Shown here piece after piece: positions 16,814 through 25,155 of a stretch of 64,000 nt of DNA; position 1 is the stretch's first letter, and the number at the start of each line of letters is the position of its first letter. The notes below the pieces were generated by a model, which made no database searches, was not told the DNA's origin, and worked only from the letters and a program-made list of their open reading frames with translations. Location: contig NZ_CP098774.1 of the NCBI RefSeq assembly GCF_028473665.1, positions 992,001 to 1,056,000 of the forward strand. The letters are read 5' to 3'. This DNA is from Sphingomonas sp. QA11 (GTDB taxonomy: Bacteria > Pseudomonadota > Alphaproteobacteria > Sphingomonadales > Sphingomonadaceae). The translations under genes were made by a program, and so were the position numbers.

Positions 16814-19117
16814 CTAGTTTCTCAGCCGTTCGATTGCCTGGGCGAGTGCGACGTAGAGCTTGCCCATGTCCGACGACAGCAATGTAACGCCGAGCGGCGA
16901 CCCGTCGCGCTGCGCCAGGATCGCACGCAGCATCGCCTCGAAATCGTGGATGTAGCGGTTGACCTGTTCGCGGAACGCCGCGTCTTCGTCGTAGAGCCGT
17001 ACGATCTCGCGTGCCTCGCCGGTGTCGAGCAGGCGTACCGCGCGACGGGTGAACACGCCGCGATCGCCCTTGAGATAGGCCGACCACGCGCTGTCCGATA
17101 CGTCGGCGGAGAAAGATTTGGTGATGTCGATCGATGCCGAGTTGAGTGATTCGATCAGCAGGGAAACCCGACGGGCGAAGGTATCCTTGTCGGCATTCTC
17201 GCGCTCGGTGCGGGCCTCCGCGATCCGGCTTTCGACCGTGGAGGTCGAATCGGCGATGGCGAGCATCTGACGGGTCAGCCGCTCGGAGGTGCGCTGGGCT
17301 GCCTCCGCCGCTGCCTCGCCAGCCTCGACGATCGCCGCGATCTGGTGTTCCAGGGCGGTCGAGGAAGCGCGACGCATCGCGTCAGCGCTGGCGTTCTCCA
17401 GGGCCATTGCCGCTTCGGGAATCACCGTCGCAAGCGTCTCGCGCGCGCGGTCTGCCGCCGCGCTGGCAGTATCGCGGACGCGCAGCAACGCCTCGACCAG
17501 ACGGGGCGCCGCTTCCTCGGCGAAGCGATGGGTGCGCCCGATCGTCTCCTCCACCATGTCGCCTAGCGCGTCGGCCTTGGTGCGGCCGCTGTTGAGCGTT
17601 TCGATCAGCTTGCTCGACAGCTTGTCGAGCGTGTCGCGCTGTCCGGCGATGACATGGGCGATCGCCTCGATCGCGTCATGAGTGCTTTCCGCGGCAGTGA
17701 CGAGCGCGAGCAGTTCGGGCTTCGCATCGCCGACCACACGCCGGCTGTCGGCAATCCTGCCGTCGAGCCGGGCCAGCGCATCGGGAAGGGTCTCGTCGAT
17801 CTCCCGTGCGGCTGCGTCGAGCGCGATCAGCAGGTTCTCGGTGGTGCTGATCGCCGAGGTCGCCATGGCATCGCCCGTCTTCAACGCCTCGGTCATCGCG
17901 TCGGCCGAACCGCCCAGCGCGCTGATCGACGCAGCGAGGGTCTGGGTACGGTCGACGCCCTGGGCGTGAAGCGCGTCGAGTTGCCGTGAGACGCGGGTGA
18001 GGCCGGTATCGAGTTCGCCGATCACCATCTCGCTGGCGGAACGCTGTTCGCCGAGTCGCGCACCGATACGATCGATGATCTCCTCGATGGCGGCAATGCG
18101 CGCGGCGAGAGCCTCGGCGCTGTCGCGGCTGATCCGGTCGAGGGCCGCCTGGTTGGTGCCCAGCATCGCCAGCATCGCTTCGCCCTGCGTGGCGATGCCC
18201 TTGCGCGCTTCGTCGACCGCGCCTGCGGTGCGCCCGAGCAATCCGTCGACTGCGGCCGACATCTCGCCCGTGACCGTTTCGAGGCGCGCGCCGGCGGTTT
18301 CGCTGGTCGCCTCCATGCGCGTGATATGCGCGGCGAGCTTCTGGGCTGCGCCGCCCGCGACGGCATCAGCCTCGCGGCCGCGCTCGGCCAGGGCGACGAG
18401 CTGCGCGTCAAGCGCGCTGGCATATTTGCCCGCGGAAATCCCGGTCTGTTCGAGGAGCCTGGCCAGATCCTCGGTTTCGCCATGGGCCTTGGGCAAGGTG
18501 GCAAGCAATACACCGAGGCTGGTTTCAGTGGCGGCGGCGGCGGCGGCCAGCCTGTGGGCGCGATCGTCGGCGAGGTTGACCTGCTCGGCGATGCCGGTCC
18601 CGACGGTGGCAAGCTTTGCGACCGCGCCATCTCCCATGGCCATCAGGCTGCTGGTCTGTTCCGCGAGCTTCGTGCGATTCGCGTCGATCGTTTGCGAGAG
18701 CGCGGCGACCGTGCGCTCCAAGCTTGCCGCTTCGGCGCGCATGGCACTGGCGGTACGCCCGAAGCGCTCGGCTTCCGCTGTGCTGGTGCGCAGCGCGAGC
18801 AGCATCAGGATGCCGATCAGCGCTGGCGGAACGCATAGCGCGGCGATGAATCCGGCAAGTTCGATCGGCAGCGCGCGTTGGAGGCTTGGCCAGGCAAACC
18901 ACAGCATGCCGGCGATCCAGCCGAGCGAAACCAGCACGGCCAGCGAGGGAACGATCCAGCGGCCGGGTTGCGGCTCCGGCTCGTCTCCGGCATCCTCGAT
19001 GGCCTGACGGAGTTCTAGCGGTTCGAGACTGGCGGGCGCGGGCGCCGACACGTCCTCGAAAGGCGCGGCGGGGCCTTGTCCTGGCCGAAGATCAATAATG
19101 CGCGAACCCCCGTTCAT
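16814..19117 (-). CDS. TipN-like polarity protein (membrane-anchored coiled coil)
   Basis: A 767-residue protein with a cytoplasmic N-tail, two membrane helices (about 54-76 and 86-109) and then a long Ala/Glu/Arg-rich helical region reaching about residue 640. The last 126 residues form a distinct conserved domain containing WSAYLKGDRGVFTRRAVRLL. Two N-terminal helices followed by a long coiled coil is the layout of TipN, the Caulobacter new-pole landmark that orients division and flagellum placement. The match rests on layout and remembered C-terminal similarity, so it is a candidate ortholog. It is divergent from the small Hpt-like gene at 19200. Confidence 0.7.
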   Translation of the reverse strand: MNGGSRIIDLRPGQGPAAPFEDVSAPAPASLEPLELRQAIEDAGDEPEPQPGRWIVPSLAVLVSLGWIAGMLWFAWPSLQRALPIELAGFIAALCVPPALIGILMLLALRTSTAEAERFGRTASAMRAEAASLERTVAALSQTIDANRTKLAEQTSSLMAMGDGAVAKLATVGTGIAEQVNLADDRAHRLAAAAAATETSLGVLLATLPKAHGETEDLARLLEQTGISAGKYASALDAQLVALAERGREADAVAGGAAQKLAAHITRMEATSETAGARLETVTGEMSAAVDGLLGRTAGAVDEARKGIATQGEAMLAMLGTNQAALDRISRDSAEALAARIAAIEEIIDRIGARLGEQRSASEMVIGELDTGLTRVSRQLDALHAQGVDRTQTLAASISALGGSADAMTEALKTGDAMATSAISTTENLLIALDAAAREIDETLPDALARLDGRIADSRRVVGDAKPELLALVTAAESTHDAIEAIAHVIAGQRDTLDKLSSKLIETLNSGRTKADALGDMVEETIGRTHRFAEEAAPRLVEALLRVRDTASAAADRARETLATVIPEAAMALENASADAMRRASSTALEHQIAAIVEAGEAAAEAAQRTSERLTRQMLAIADSTSTVESRIAEARTERENADKDTFARRVSLLIESLNSASIDITKSFSADVSDSAWSAYLKGDRGVFTRRAVRLLDTGEAREIVRLYDEDAAFREQVNRYIHDFEAMLRAILAQRDGSPLGVTLLSSDMGKLYVALAQAIERLRN

Positions 19118-19199
19118 ATCAGCTGTTTACCATGATTTCCGCCTTCGGGAAGCGAATAGCGAAACCTTCCTTTAAGCGCTTCCCTGTAGAAATACAGGC

Positions 19200-19493
19200 A
19201 TGGCCTATGATCCTGGTGCAATCGATGCGACTCTGGCGGCAGCGGTGGGCGACGAGCCCCAGCTGATTGCGGAGCTGCGTGAAGCCTTTCTCGACGGCGT
19301 CCAGCGCGGTCTCGGCAACCTTGAGCGCGCGCGGAACGGGGATGAATGGCGCAGCGCCGCGGCGCGCCTCAAGGGCCTTGCCGCGAGCTTCGGCGCGATC
19401 CGCCTCATGGCGATCGCATCCGAGGCCGCCGATGCCGAACCGCAGGACGTCAACCTGCTCCGCCGTCTGCGCCGGGCCGCCGAACGCCTCTGA
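19200..19493 (+). CDS. Degenerate Hpt-domain protein lacking the phospho-histidine
   Basis: A 97-residue helical protein. RSAAARLKGLAASFGAIRL matches the Hpt core (A-H-x-L-K-G ... G-A), but the histidine position is Ala55. K58 and G59 are kept, so the fold looks intact while phosphotransfer is unlikely. It could act as a binding or decoy domain for a histidine kinase. It is followed 58 bases later by the NTP-transferase-like gene on the same strand, and its start is 82 bases from the divergent TipN-like gene. Confidence 0.75.
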   Translation: MAYDPGAIDATLAAAVGDEPQLIAELREAFLDGVQRGLGNLERARNGDEWRSAAARLKGLAASFGAIRLMAIASEAADAEPQDVNLLRRLRRAAERL

Positions 19494-19551
19494 ATCGCTG
19501 CGGTTTTCCGGCACCTTTGCCATTGGTGGTTGTTCCGCCTAACAGCCCAGC

Positions 19552-20715
19552 ATGTTGGCCGGGCTGATTTTCGCGACCGAGGATGCCGATGACCGGCCCG
19601 GTACGCTTGCCGCGACCCTGCCGTTCGGCGGGTTGACCCTGATCGAGTTCCAGGCGCGGCTGCTCGTCGCGGCGGGGGCGTCGCAAATCGTCCTCGTCAT
19701 TGCACGCCTTACGCCGGAGCTGTTGGGGGCGATCAACCGGATCGGACGGCGCGGCGCGTCGGTCGACGCGGTCCGCACGGCGGCGGAGGCGATTGAGAAG
19801 CTGCATCCGTTGTCACGGGTCCTTGTCGTCGCCGATGGGGTGATGACGACCGGCGAGGTGGTGTCCTCGCTCGCGGCCGAAACCGGCGAGGCCCTGATGG
19901 TCACCGATGACCAGGGCAGCGGCGGTCCGTTCGAGCGGGTCGGTGCGCTGACCGCCTGGGCAGGGCTGGCCCTGCTCGATCCGAAGCGGATCGCCGAAGT
20001 GGCGGCGATGCCCAAGGATTATGATTTCCAGTCGACCCTGCTGCGTGTTGCGGCGCAGGCTGGCCCCGCGAACATCCGGCTGCCGGCCGGCGCGGCGGGC
20101 GGGGCGCACGGCATCGAACGCGATTCGCGCCGACTGGCCGAACGGGGCAGGGCGATTCTTTCCGCTCTCGCGCCGGTGCCGGTCCCCTGGGCGGATCGGT
20201 TCCTGCTGGCACCGCTGGCACGGCTCGCGCTGCCGCATCTGGTCGGGCGGAGCGTGCCCAGCATCGCGGTCACTGCGCTCGGTTTCGTTCTGGCGCTGGC
20301 CGGGTTCGCTGCGCTGCATTTCGCTTGGCCGCTTACTGGTCTTGCGTTGACCATCGTCGCGATGGTCGCGCTTGCGATCGGGGTGACCGCTTCGGCGCTG
20401 CGCGATGAGACGATCGAGCTACGGGTCCAGCAAGGTGCCATGCTGGGCATACCGGCGCTGTCCGCATTGATCCTGGGGGGCGATTCGGCTGCAGGTCTAG
20501 TCGCGGCCGGAAGCGGCATTGTCGCGGCGGGGCTTGTCGAGCGAGCCGGCAGCGCGCGAATCCGCCGCCGCTGGTGGGCGAGCCCGGTCGCCTATCCGAT
20601 GCTGATGGTGCCCCTTGTCGCGGCGGGACAGCCGCTTGCTGCCCTGATCGCTGCGGGAATCTATGCTTTCACGACACTCGGCGGCGCCATTGAGGCGTTT
20701 CGCGAAAAGCCTTAG
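19552..20715 (+). CDS. NTP-transferase-like domain fused to membrane helices
   Basis: A 387-residue protein, function unknown. Residues 1-175 look like a Rossmann or GT-A-type nucleotidyltransferase fold (LPFGGLTLIEFQARLLVAAGA, VLVVADGVMTT, ALMVTDDQG), though the classic GxGxR loop is absent. The remainder holds about six hydrophobic segments (about 235-380). This recalls fused cytidylyltransferase/CDP-alcohol transferases, but the CDP-alcohol motif is not seen, so that reaction cannot be assigned. It lies between a degenerate Hpt gene and DUF2336, suggesting a link with envelope or cell-cycle processes (inference). Confidence 0.7.
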   Translation: MLAGLIFATEDADDRPGTLAATLPFGGLTLIEFQARLLVAAGASQIVLVIARLTPELLGAINRIGRRGASVDAVRTAAEAIEKLHPLSRVLVVADGVMTTGEVVSSLAAETGEALMVTDDQGSGGPFERVGALTAWAGLALLDPKRIAEVAAMPKDYDFQSTLLRVAAQAGPANIRLPAGAAGGAHGIERDSRRLAERGRAILSALAPVPVPWADRFLLAPLARLALPHLVGRSVPSIAVTALGFVLALAGFAALHFAWPLTGLALTIVAMVALAIGVTASALRDETIELRVQQGAMLGIPALSALILGGDSAAGLVAAGSGIVAAGLVERAGSARIRRRWWASPVAYPMLMVPLVAAGQPLAALIAAGIYAFTTLGGAIEAFREKP

Positions 20716-20727
20716 GCTCGTCTTAAC
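20712..20727 (+). promoter_or_regulatory. CtrA-like box upstream of the DUF2336/kinase operon
   Basis: TTAG (20712-20715), seven bases, then TTAAC (20723-20727) differs from the CtrA consensus TTAA-N7-TTAAC by one base. It overlaps the stop of the preceding gene and lies 23 bases before the ATG of the DUF2336 gene, a sensible promoter location. This is the better of the two CtrA-like sites in the island. Confidence 0.45.
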
Positions 20728-20750
20728 GACAAATCCCGTAGCAGAGGCAC

Positions 20751-21863
20751 ATGTCGAGGGATGTTGGCGACATGGATGATGGCACTCAATGGGGTGCCGG
20801 CCGGCTGCTCGCTCGCGCGGCGGCCGCGGACCTGTGCGCTGATGAAAGACTGGCGGTCGCCATCGACGATTTTTTCCTTCCCGCCGAATCGCGGCTTGAC
20901 GAGCGATCGCGCTCGGCACTCGGCGGGACGCTTGCCGGTCTCGTGTCGGCCGTCGAAAGCGCCGTGCGACAACATGCCGCGCGTCTGCTCGCTGCGCGCG
21001 GTGAACCGGCACTCGCCGACGCATTGGCGACGGGCGGGCCTCTCGTTCAGGACCGGCTGGTCTCTGCCGGACAGTTGCGGGATGTCGAACTGATGCGTGA
21101 ACTGGTCGGCCGCGCGCGCCAGGACGTGCTTGCCGGCGCCCTGCCTGTTGCCGCACCGGAGGATCCCGATCGCGCCAGCCTACTTGCCCGGCTGATCCAG
21201 AATCCCGACGGCGTGGTCGCCGGCGCGGCGATGGGGCTGCTCGCCGCCGAAAGCCGGCGGCAGGGCGACCCGGAGGCGATGGCGACGCGCACCGACCTTC
21301 CCGCCGAACTTCATCATCGCCTGACCTGGTTGACTGCCGCGGCGCTCCGCGAGCATTTCGCGGATGAAGCGGGCGACACCCTGCCGGTGCTTGACCGTGC
21401 GCTCATCGACGCGGCCTTGCGCAGCGTTTCCTCCCATGACGAGGGGGATCGGCTCGAAGCGGTGGCGATGCGCCTTGCGGCAGCCCTTGACGCGCGCGCC
21501 GACGAACTGGCGCCGCTGCTGGTCGAAACCCTGGCTGATCGCCGTCTCTCCCTGTTCGTGGCGCTGATCGCCCATGCGCTTGGCCTTGATTATGCCGACG
21601 CGCGCGAGATCGTGCTCGATCCCGCCGGGGATCGTCTGTGGCTGGTGTTGCGCGCGCTGGAGCTTGACCGCGAATCGATCGCGCGGATCGGGCTGGCGTT
21701 GAGCGAGGCCGATCCCCGGCGCGATCTCGACAGTTTTGCCGAGGGGCTCGACGGCATCGCGGCGACACCATCGGCAACGGCGCGTGCGGCGCTCATGCCG
21801 TTGCTGCTGCATCCCGATTATCGCGCGGCCCTGCTCGCGCTCGGACGAAGGGCACGGCCATGA
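20751..21863 (+). CDS. DUF2336 domain protein
   Basis: A 370-residue soluble, helix-rich protein matching DUF2336, a family almost confined to alphaproteobacteria and of unknown function. The conserved layout is an N-terminal helical repeat region (DERSRSALGGTLAGLV), a middle with SLLARLIQNPDGVVAGAAMGLLAAESRR, and a C-terminal HEAT-like part (LVETLADRRLSLFVALIAHAL). Its stop overlaps the start of the sensor-kinase gene by four bases, so both are co-translated. A CtrA-like box lies just upstream. Confidence 0.85.
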   Translation: MSRDVGDMDDGTQWGAGRLLARAAAADLCADERLAVAIDDFFLPAESRLDERSRSALGGTLAGLVSAVESAVRQHAARLLAARGEPALADALATGGPLVQDRLVSAGQLRDVELMRELVGRARQDVLAGALPVAAPEDPDRASLLARLIQNPDGVVAGAAMGLLAAESRRQGDPEAMATRTDLPAELHHRLTWLTAAALREHFADEAGDTLPVLDRALIDAALRSVSSHDEGDRLEAVAMRLAAALDARADELAPLLVETLADRRLSLFVALIAHALGLDYADAREIVLDPAGDRLWLVLRALELDRESIARIGLALSEADPRRDLDSFAEGLDGIAATPSATARAALMPLLLHPDYRAALLALGRRARP

Positions 21864-23254
21864 ACGTGACCGATCCGATGTTGCCGCCCGTGCGCGGGCT
21901 GGTCGATCGCGCCGGCCGGCTGGTCGAGGCCGACCAGCGCCTGATGGACCTCAACCTGCGCGCCGGCGGCGGCATCGGCCAGCCGGTCGCGATTCCGCAG
22001 ATCGCGACGCTGGCCCGGCTCGCGCAACGGCTCGGCATCCTCGTCTCGCGCGGCGTGGTCGCGGCGGATGGCGACGACGATGTCGAATTATGGGTCCGCG
22101 CCGAACCCGAGGCGCGTGGCGTTCACCTGATGATCACTGGCTGGCGTAGCCGCGCCGCCTGGTATCCGGAGGCGATGCAGGGCGAGCGCGAGGGTGATTT
22201 CCTGCGCAGCGCGGCCGACTGGTCGTGGGAAACGGATTCGGCGCTGCGCGTCACCTTCCTGTCGATCAGCGCCGGCACGAAGCACGGGTTCGATGCCGCG
22301 GCGATGCTCGGACAGCCGCTGACACGCCTGTTCGCGCTCGGCGAGGACCAAGAGGGTTCCTTCCCGATCCTGGGCGGGCTCGCAATGCATCAGCGGTTCG
22401 ACGGGCAGAGCGCGACGCTTCGTGCGACAGGACGTCCGCTCCGCCTCTCAGCCACGCCGCGCACCGATGCCGGCGGCGCCTTTGCCGGTTTCATCGGTGC
22501 CGCGCACATGATCGACGACGTGACTGACGGGGCGCCGGTCGCCGCGCACCGGCCCGAGCCCGAGGAGGTTCCCGAGGACCTGACCGATGCCTTCGCGGCG
22601 CGGCTCGACCAGGCGTTGCGCAGCCCGCTCGGCCGCATCATCGCCAATGCCGACAGCATCAACGCGCAGTCGGAAGGACCGTTGCGCCAGGACTATGCGG
22701 ATTATGCCGCCGATATCGCGAGTGCCGGACGGCACCTGATGGGGCTTGTCGACGATCTCGTCGACCTCCAAGCGATCGAGCGCCCGGATTTCGTCGTGGC
22801 GAAGGAACCGGTCGACCTCGCCGATGTCGCGCGGCGTGCTGCCGGTCTGCTGGGTGTGCGGGCGTCGGAAGCGCAGGTCCGTATCGACAAGCCCGCGCCG
22901 CAGGACATGCTGCCCGCGACGGGCGAGTTCCGTCGAGCGCTCCAGGTGCTAGTGAACCTGATCGGCAATGCGGTGCGCTATTCGCCGCGCGAAGGCATGG
23001 TGTGGATCCGCACCGAGCGCGAGAACGGCGTCGCGGCGGTGATCGTGGCTGATCAGGGCAAGGGCATCGCGCCCGCCGACCAGGCGCGTATCTTCGAGAA
23101 ATTCGAGCGGGTCGACCCGCGCGAACCGGGTGGTTCGGGCCTTGGCCTCTACATCGCGCGCAGGCTCGCGCGGGCAATGGGCGGCGACGTGACGGTCGAC
23201 AGCGCGCCGGGGCAGGGCGCGCGGTTCGTCTTCACGCTGCCTTATCGGGACTGA
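21860..23254 (+). CDS. PAS-containing histidine kinase homologue lacking the phospho-histidine
   Basis: A 464-residue soluble protein. A PAS-like domain lies at about 115-220, the dimerisation helices at about 243-305 and an HATPase domain at about 355-462. ATP-binding motifs look intact: N370 in NLIGNAV, DQGKGI (398-403) and GSGLGLYIA. In the H-box the usual SHELRTPL reads DQALRSPL, so the phospho-accepting His is Gln251 (codon CAG at 22610-22612). It should bind ATP but not autophosphorylate in the usual way, recalling DivL, which has Tyr at this place. Four-base overlap with DUF2336. Confidence 0.85.
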   Translation: MNVTDPMLPPVRGLVDRAGRLVEADQRLMDLNLRAGGGIGQPVAIPQIATLARLAQRLGILVSRGVVAADGDDDVELWVRAEPEARGVHLMITGWRSRAAWYPEAMQGEREGDFLRSAADWSWETDSALRVTFLSISAGTKHGFDAAAMLGQPLTRLFALGEDQEGSFPILGGLAMHQRFDGQSATLRATGRPLRLSATPRTDAGGAFAGFIGAAHMIDDVTDGAPVAAHRPEPEEVPEDLTDAFAARLDQALRSPLGRIIANADSINAQSEGPLRQDYADYAADIASAGRHLMGLVDDLVDLQAIERPDFVVAKEPVDLADVARRAAGLLGVRASEAQVRIDKPAPQDMLPATGEFRRALQVLVNLIGNAVRYSPREGMVWIRTERENGVAAVIVADQGKGIAPADQARIFEKFERVDPREPGGSGLGLYIARRLARAMGGDVTVDSAPGQGARFVFTLPYRD

Positions 23255-23268
23255 TCGTGGCGCCGGAT

Positions 23269-23449
23269 TTCCCTGTTCCGGGCGCGGTAACAGGGAAATA
23301 ACAGGGAATTTAATTTATTCTCGGCCGGCGCGCGCGGTTTTGATCGGAAATCCGTGTGAGGTTACAGTCACTTATAAGTGAATTCCCTGTTATCGGATAA
23401 CAGGGAATTGCGTCCGGATAACAGGGAAAATTCCCGCCCGAACAGGGAA
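23269..23449. repeat. Cluster of TTCCCTGTT / AACAGGGAA motifs with a perfect palindrome
   Basis: Seven copies of a nine-base motif, in both orientations, lie in about 180 bases of non-coding DNA: near 23269, 23289, 23299, 23383, 23399, 23419 and 23441. Two form a perfect palindrome at 23381-23409, with 14-base arms AATTCCCTGTTATC and one central base. A separate 12-base palindrome CACTTATAAGTG is at 23369-23380. The rest of the gap to 23664 shows no gene I can support. A related cluster is at 33616-33738. Confidence 0.8.
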
Positions 23450-23664
23450 ATTCATTGCTGCGACTGTGAGAAAGAGCGCGGCGCGGTGCTTGAGAGTTCC
23501 GTCCAGCGCCATCCTGCGGCGAATTCCATCTCAGTTGAATCGACGGGGAACCATTGGGGAGAGCGAGGGGCTGGCCTCGCTTCCGCAGAAGAAAAGAGCG
23601 AGGCTTGGACAGCCTCCGATCAAGTCCGGGGCGAACGGGAGGGGGCCACCCAATCGAACTGGCG

Positions 23665-23850
23665 CTACCGTCGCCCGATCCGGATCAGCACGATCCCGAC
23701 CACCCCGAGCAGCCCGCCCCACAGCGCCCATATGCGCTGGTCGATCATGAAGCTGGATGCCGGCCACTGGATGTAGCCGGTACCCTGGCCGATCCACAGC
23801 AGCCCCATCAACAGCACCAGGATGCCGAGGATGGTGACTGCCGCGCGCAT
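23665..23850 (-). CDS. Small two-helix membrane protein coupled to gltA
   Basis: A 61-residue protein with two hydrophobic helices (about 3-22 and 38-57) and a basic C-terminus (RIGRR), starting [19 protein letters not shown]. Its ATG overlaps the citrate synthase stop by four bases (ATGA), implying translational coupling. The pattern GYIQWPASSFMID between the helices looks conserved in kind, but no family name is recalled. Function unknown; likely in the inner membrane. Longer readings in this frame run backwards into gltA and were ignored. Confidence 0.72.
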   Translation of the reverse strand: MRAAVTILGILVLLMGLLWIGQGTGYIQWPASSFMIDQRIWALWGGLLGVVGIVLIRIGRR

Positions 23851-25133
23851 CAGCGTTGGTCGACGGGGAGGTAATCGCGCTGCGTCGGCCCGGTATAGAG
23901 TTGGCGCGGGCGACCGATCTTCTGGGCCGGATCGGAGATCATCTCGTTCCACTGCGCGACCCAGCCCACCGTGCGGGCCAGGGCGAACAAGGCGGTAAAC
24001 ATCGTCGTCGGGAAGCCGATCGCCGACAGGATCACGCCCGAATAGAAATCGACGTTCGGGAAGAGCTTCTTCTCGATGAAATAGGGATCGTTGAGCGCCA
24101 TTTCCTCGAGGTGAAGTGCCACGTCGAACACGGGATCGTTGACGCCCAGCGCGCCGAGCACCTCGCGCACGGTCTGCTGCATCACCGTCGCGCGCGGATC
24201 GTAGTTCTTGTAGACGCGGTGGCCGAAGCCCATCAGGCGGAACGGGTCGTTCTTGTCCTTGGCGCGCTCGATATAGTGCGGGATGCGATCGACGGTGCCG
24301 ATCTCGCGCAGCATGTTGAGCGCCGCCTCGTTCGCGCCGCCATGCGCCGGGCCCCACAGGCAGGCGATGCCCGCCGCGATGCAGGCAAAGGGGTTCGCGC
24401 CCGACGAGCCGGCGAGCCGGACGGTCGAGGTCGACGCGTTCTGCTCATGATCGGCATGGAGGATGAAGATGCGGTCGAGCGCCTTCTCCACGATCGGGTT
24501 GACGACATATTCCTCGGCCGGAACACCGAAGGTCATGCGCAGGAAATTGCCCGTGTAGGACAGGCGGTTGTCGGGGTAGAGGAAGGGCTGGCCGACCGAA
24601 TATTTATACGCCATCGCCGCGATCGTCGGCATCTTCGCGATCAGCCGGTGGCTTGCGATCATGCGCTGGTGCGGATCGGTGATATCGGCCGAATCGTGGT
24701 AGAAAGCGGACAATGCGCCGACCACGCCGCACATGACCGCCATCGGATGGGCGTCACGCCGGAAACCGCGATAGAAGGTCGCGAGCTGCTCGTGCAGCAT
24801 GGTGTGGCGGGTGATGGTGTAGGTGAAGTGGTTCAGTTCGTCCTTGGACGGCAGCTCGCCGTTCAGCAGCAGGTACGACACTTCCATGAAGCTCGAACTC
24901 TCGGCGAGCTGGCCGATCGGGTAGCCGCGGTGAAGCAGAACGCCCTCGTCACCGTCGATATAGGTGAGCGCCGATTCGCAGCTCGCCGTCGAGGTGAAGC
25001 CGGGATCGTAGGTGAACATCCCGGTATCGGCGTAAAGCTTGCGGATATCGACGACATCCGGGCCCGTACTGCCGGACATCACCGCATAGTCGTGTGCAGT
25101 GCCTGCCACGTCCAGCTTCGCGGTTTTGCTCAT
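23850..25133 (-). CDS. gltA: Citrate synthase (type II)
   Basis: A 427-residue enzyme that condenses acetyl-CoA with oxaloacetate to give citrate, the entry step of the TCA cycle. The catalytic histidines are visible in [13 protein letters not shown] and [15 protein letters not shown], and the aspartate in [10 protein letters not shown]. The N-terminal [24 protein letters not shown] is typical of the long, hexameric bacterial form. It is preceded by gltX 22 bases upstream on the same strand and followed by an overlapping small membrane protein gene. Cytoplasmic. Confidence 0.97.
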   Translation of the reverse strand: MSKTAKLDVAGTAHDYAVMSGSTGPDVVDIRKLYADTGMFTYDPGFTSTASCESALTYIDGDEGVLLHRGYPIGQLAESSSFMEVSYLLLNGELPSKDELNHFTYTITRHTMLHEQLATFYRGFRRDAHPMAVMCGVVGALSAFYHDSADITDPHQRMIASHRLIAKMPTIAAMAYKYSVGQPFLYPDNRLSYTGNFLRMTFGVPAEEYVVNPIVEKALDRIFILHADHEQNASTSTVRLAGSSGANPFACIAAGIACLWGPAHGGANEAALNMLREIGTVDRIPHYIERAKDKNDPFRLMGFGHRVYKNYDPRATVMQQTVREVLGALGVNDPVFDVALHLEEMALNDPYFIEKKLFPNVDFYSGVILSAIGFPTTMFTALFALARTVGWVAQWNEMISDPAQKIGRPRQLYTGPTQRDYLPVDQR

Positions 25134-25155
25134 CGATATGTCCTTTCTCGAACTC

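Noticed and set aside
23378..23776. Open frame of 132 residues across the AACAGGGAA repeats
   Set aside because: Its N-terminus is the translated repeat, with several similar stretches of Asn-Arg, and its 3' part overlaps the small membrane protein on the other strand. No family features.
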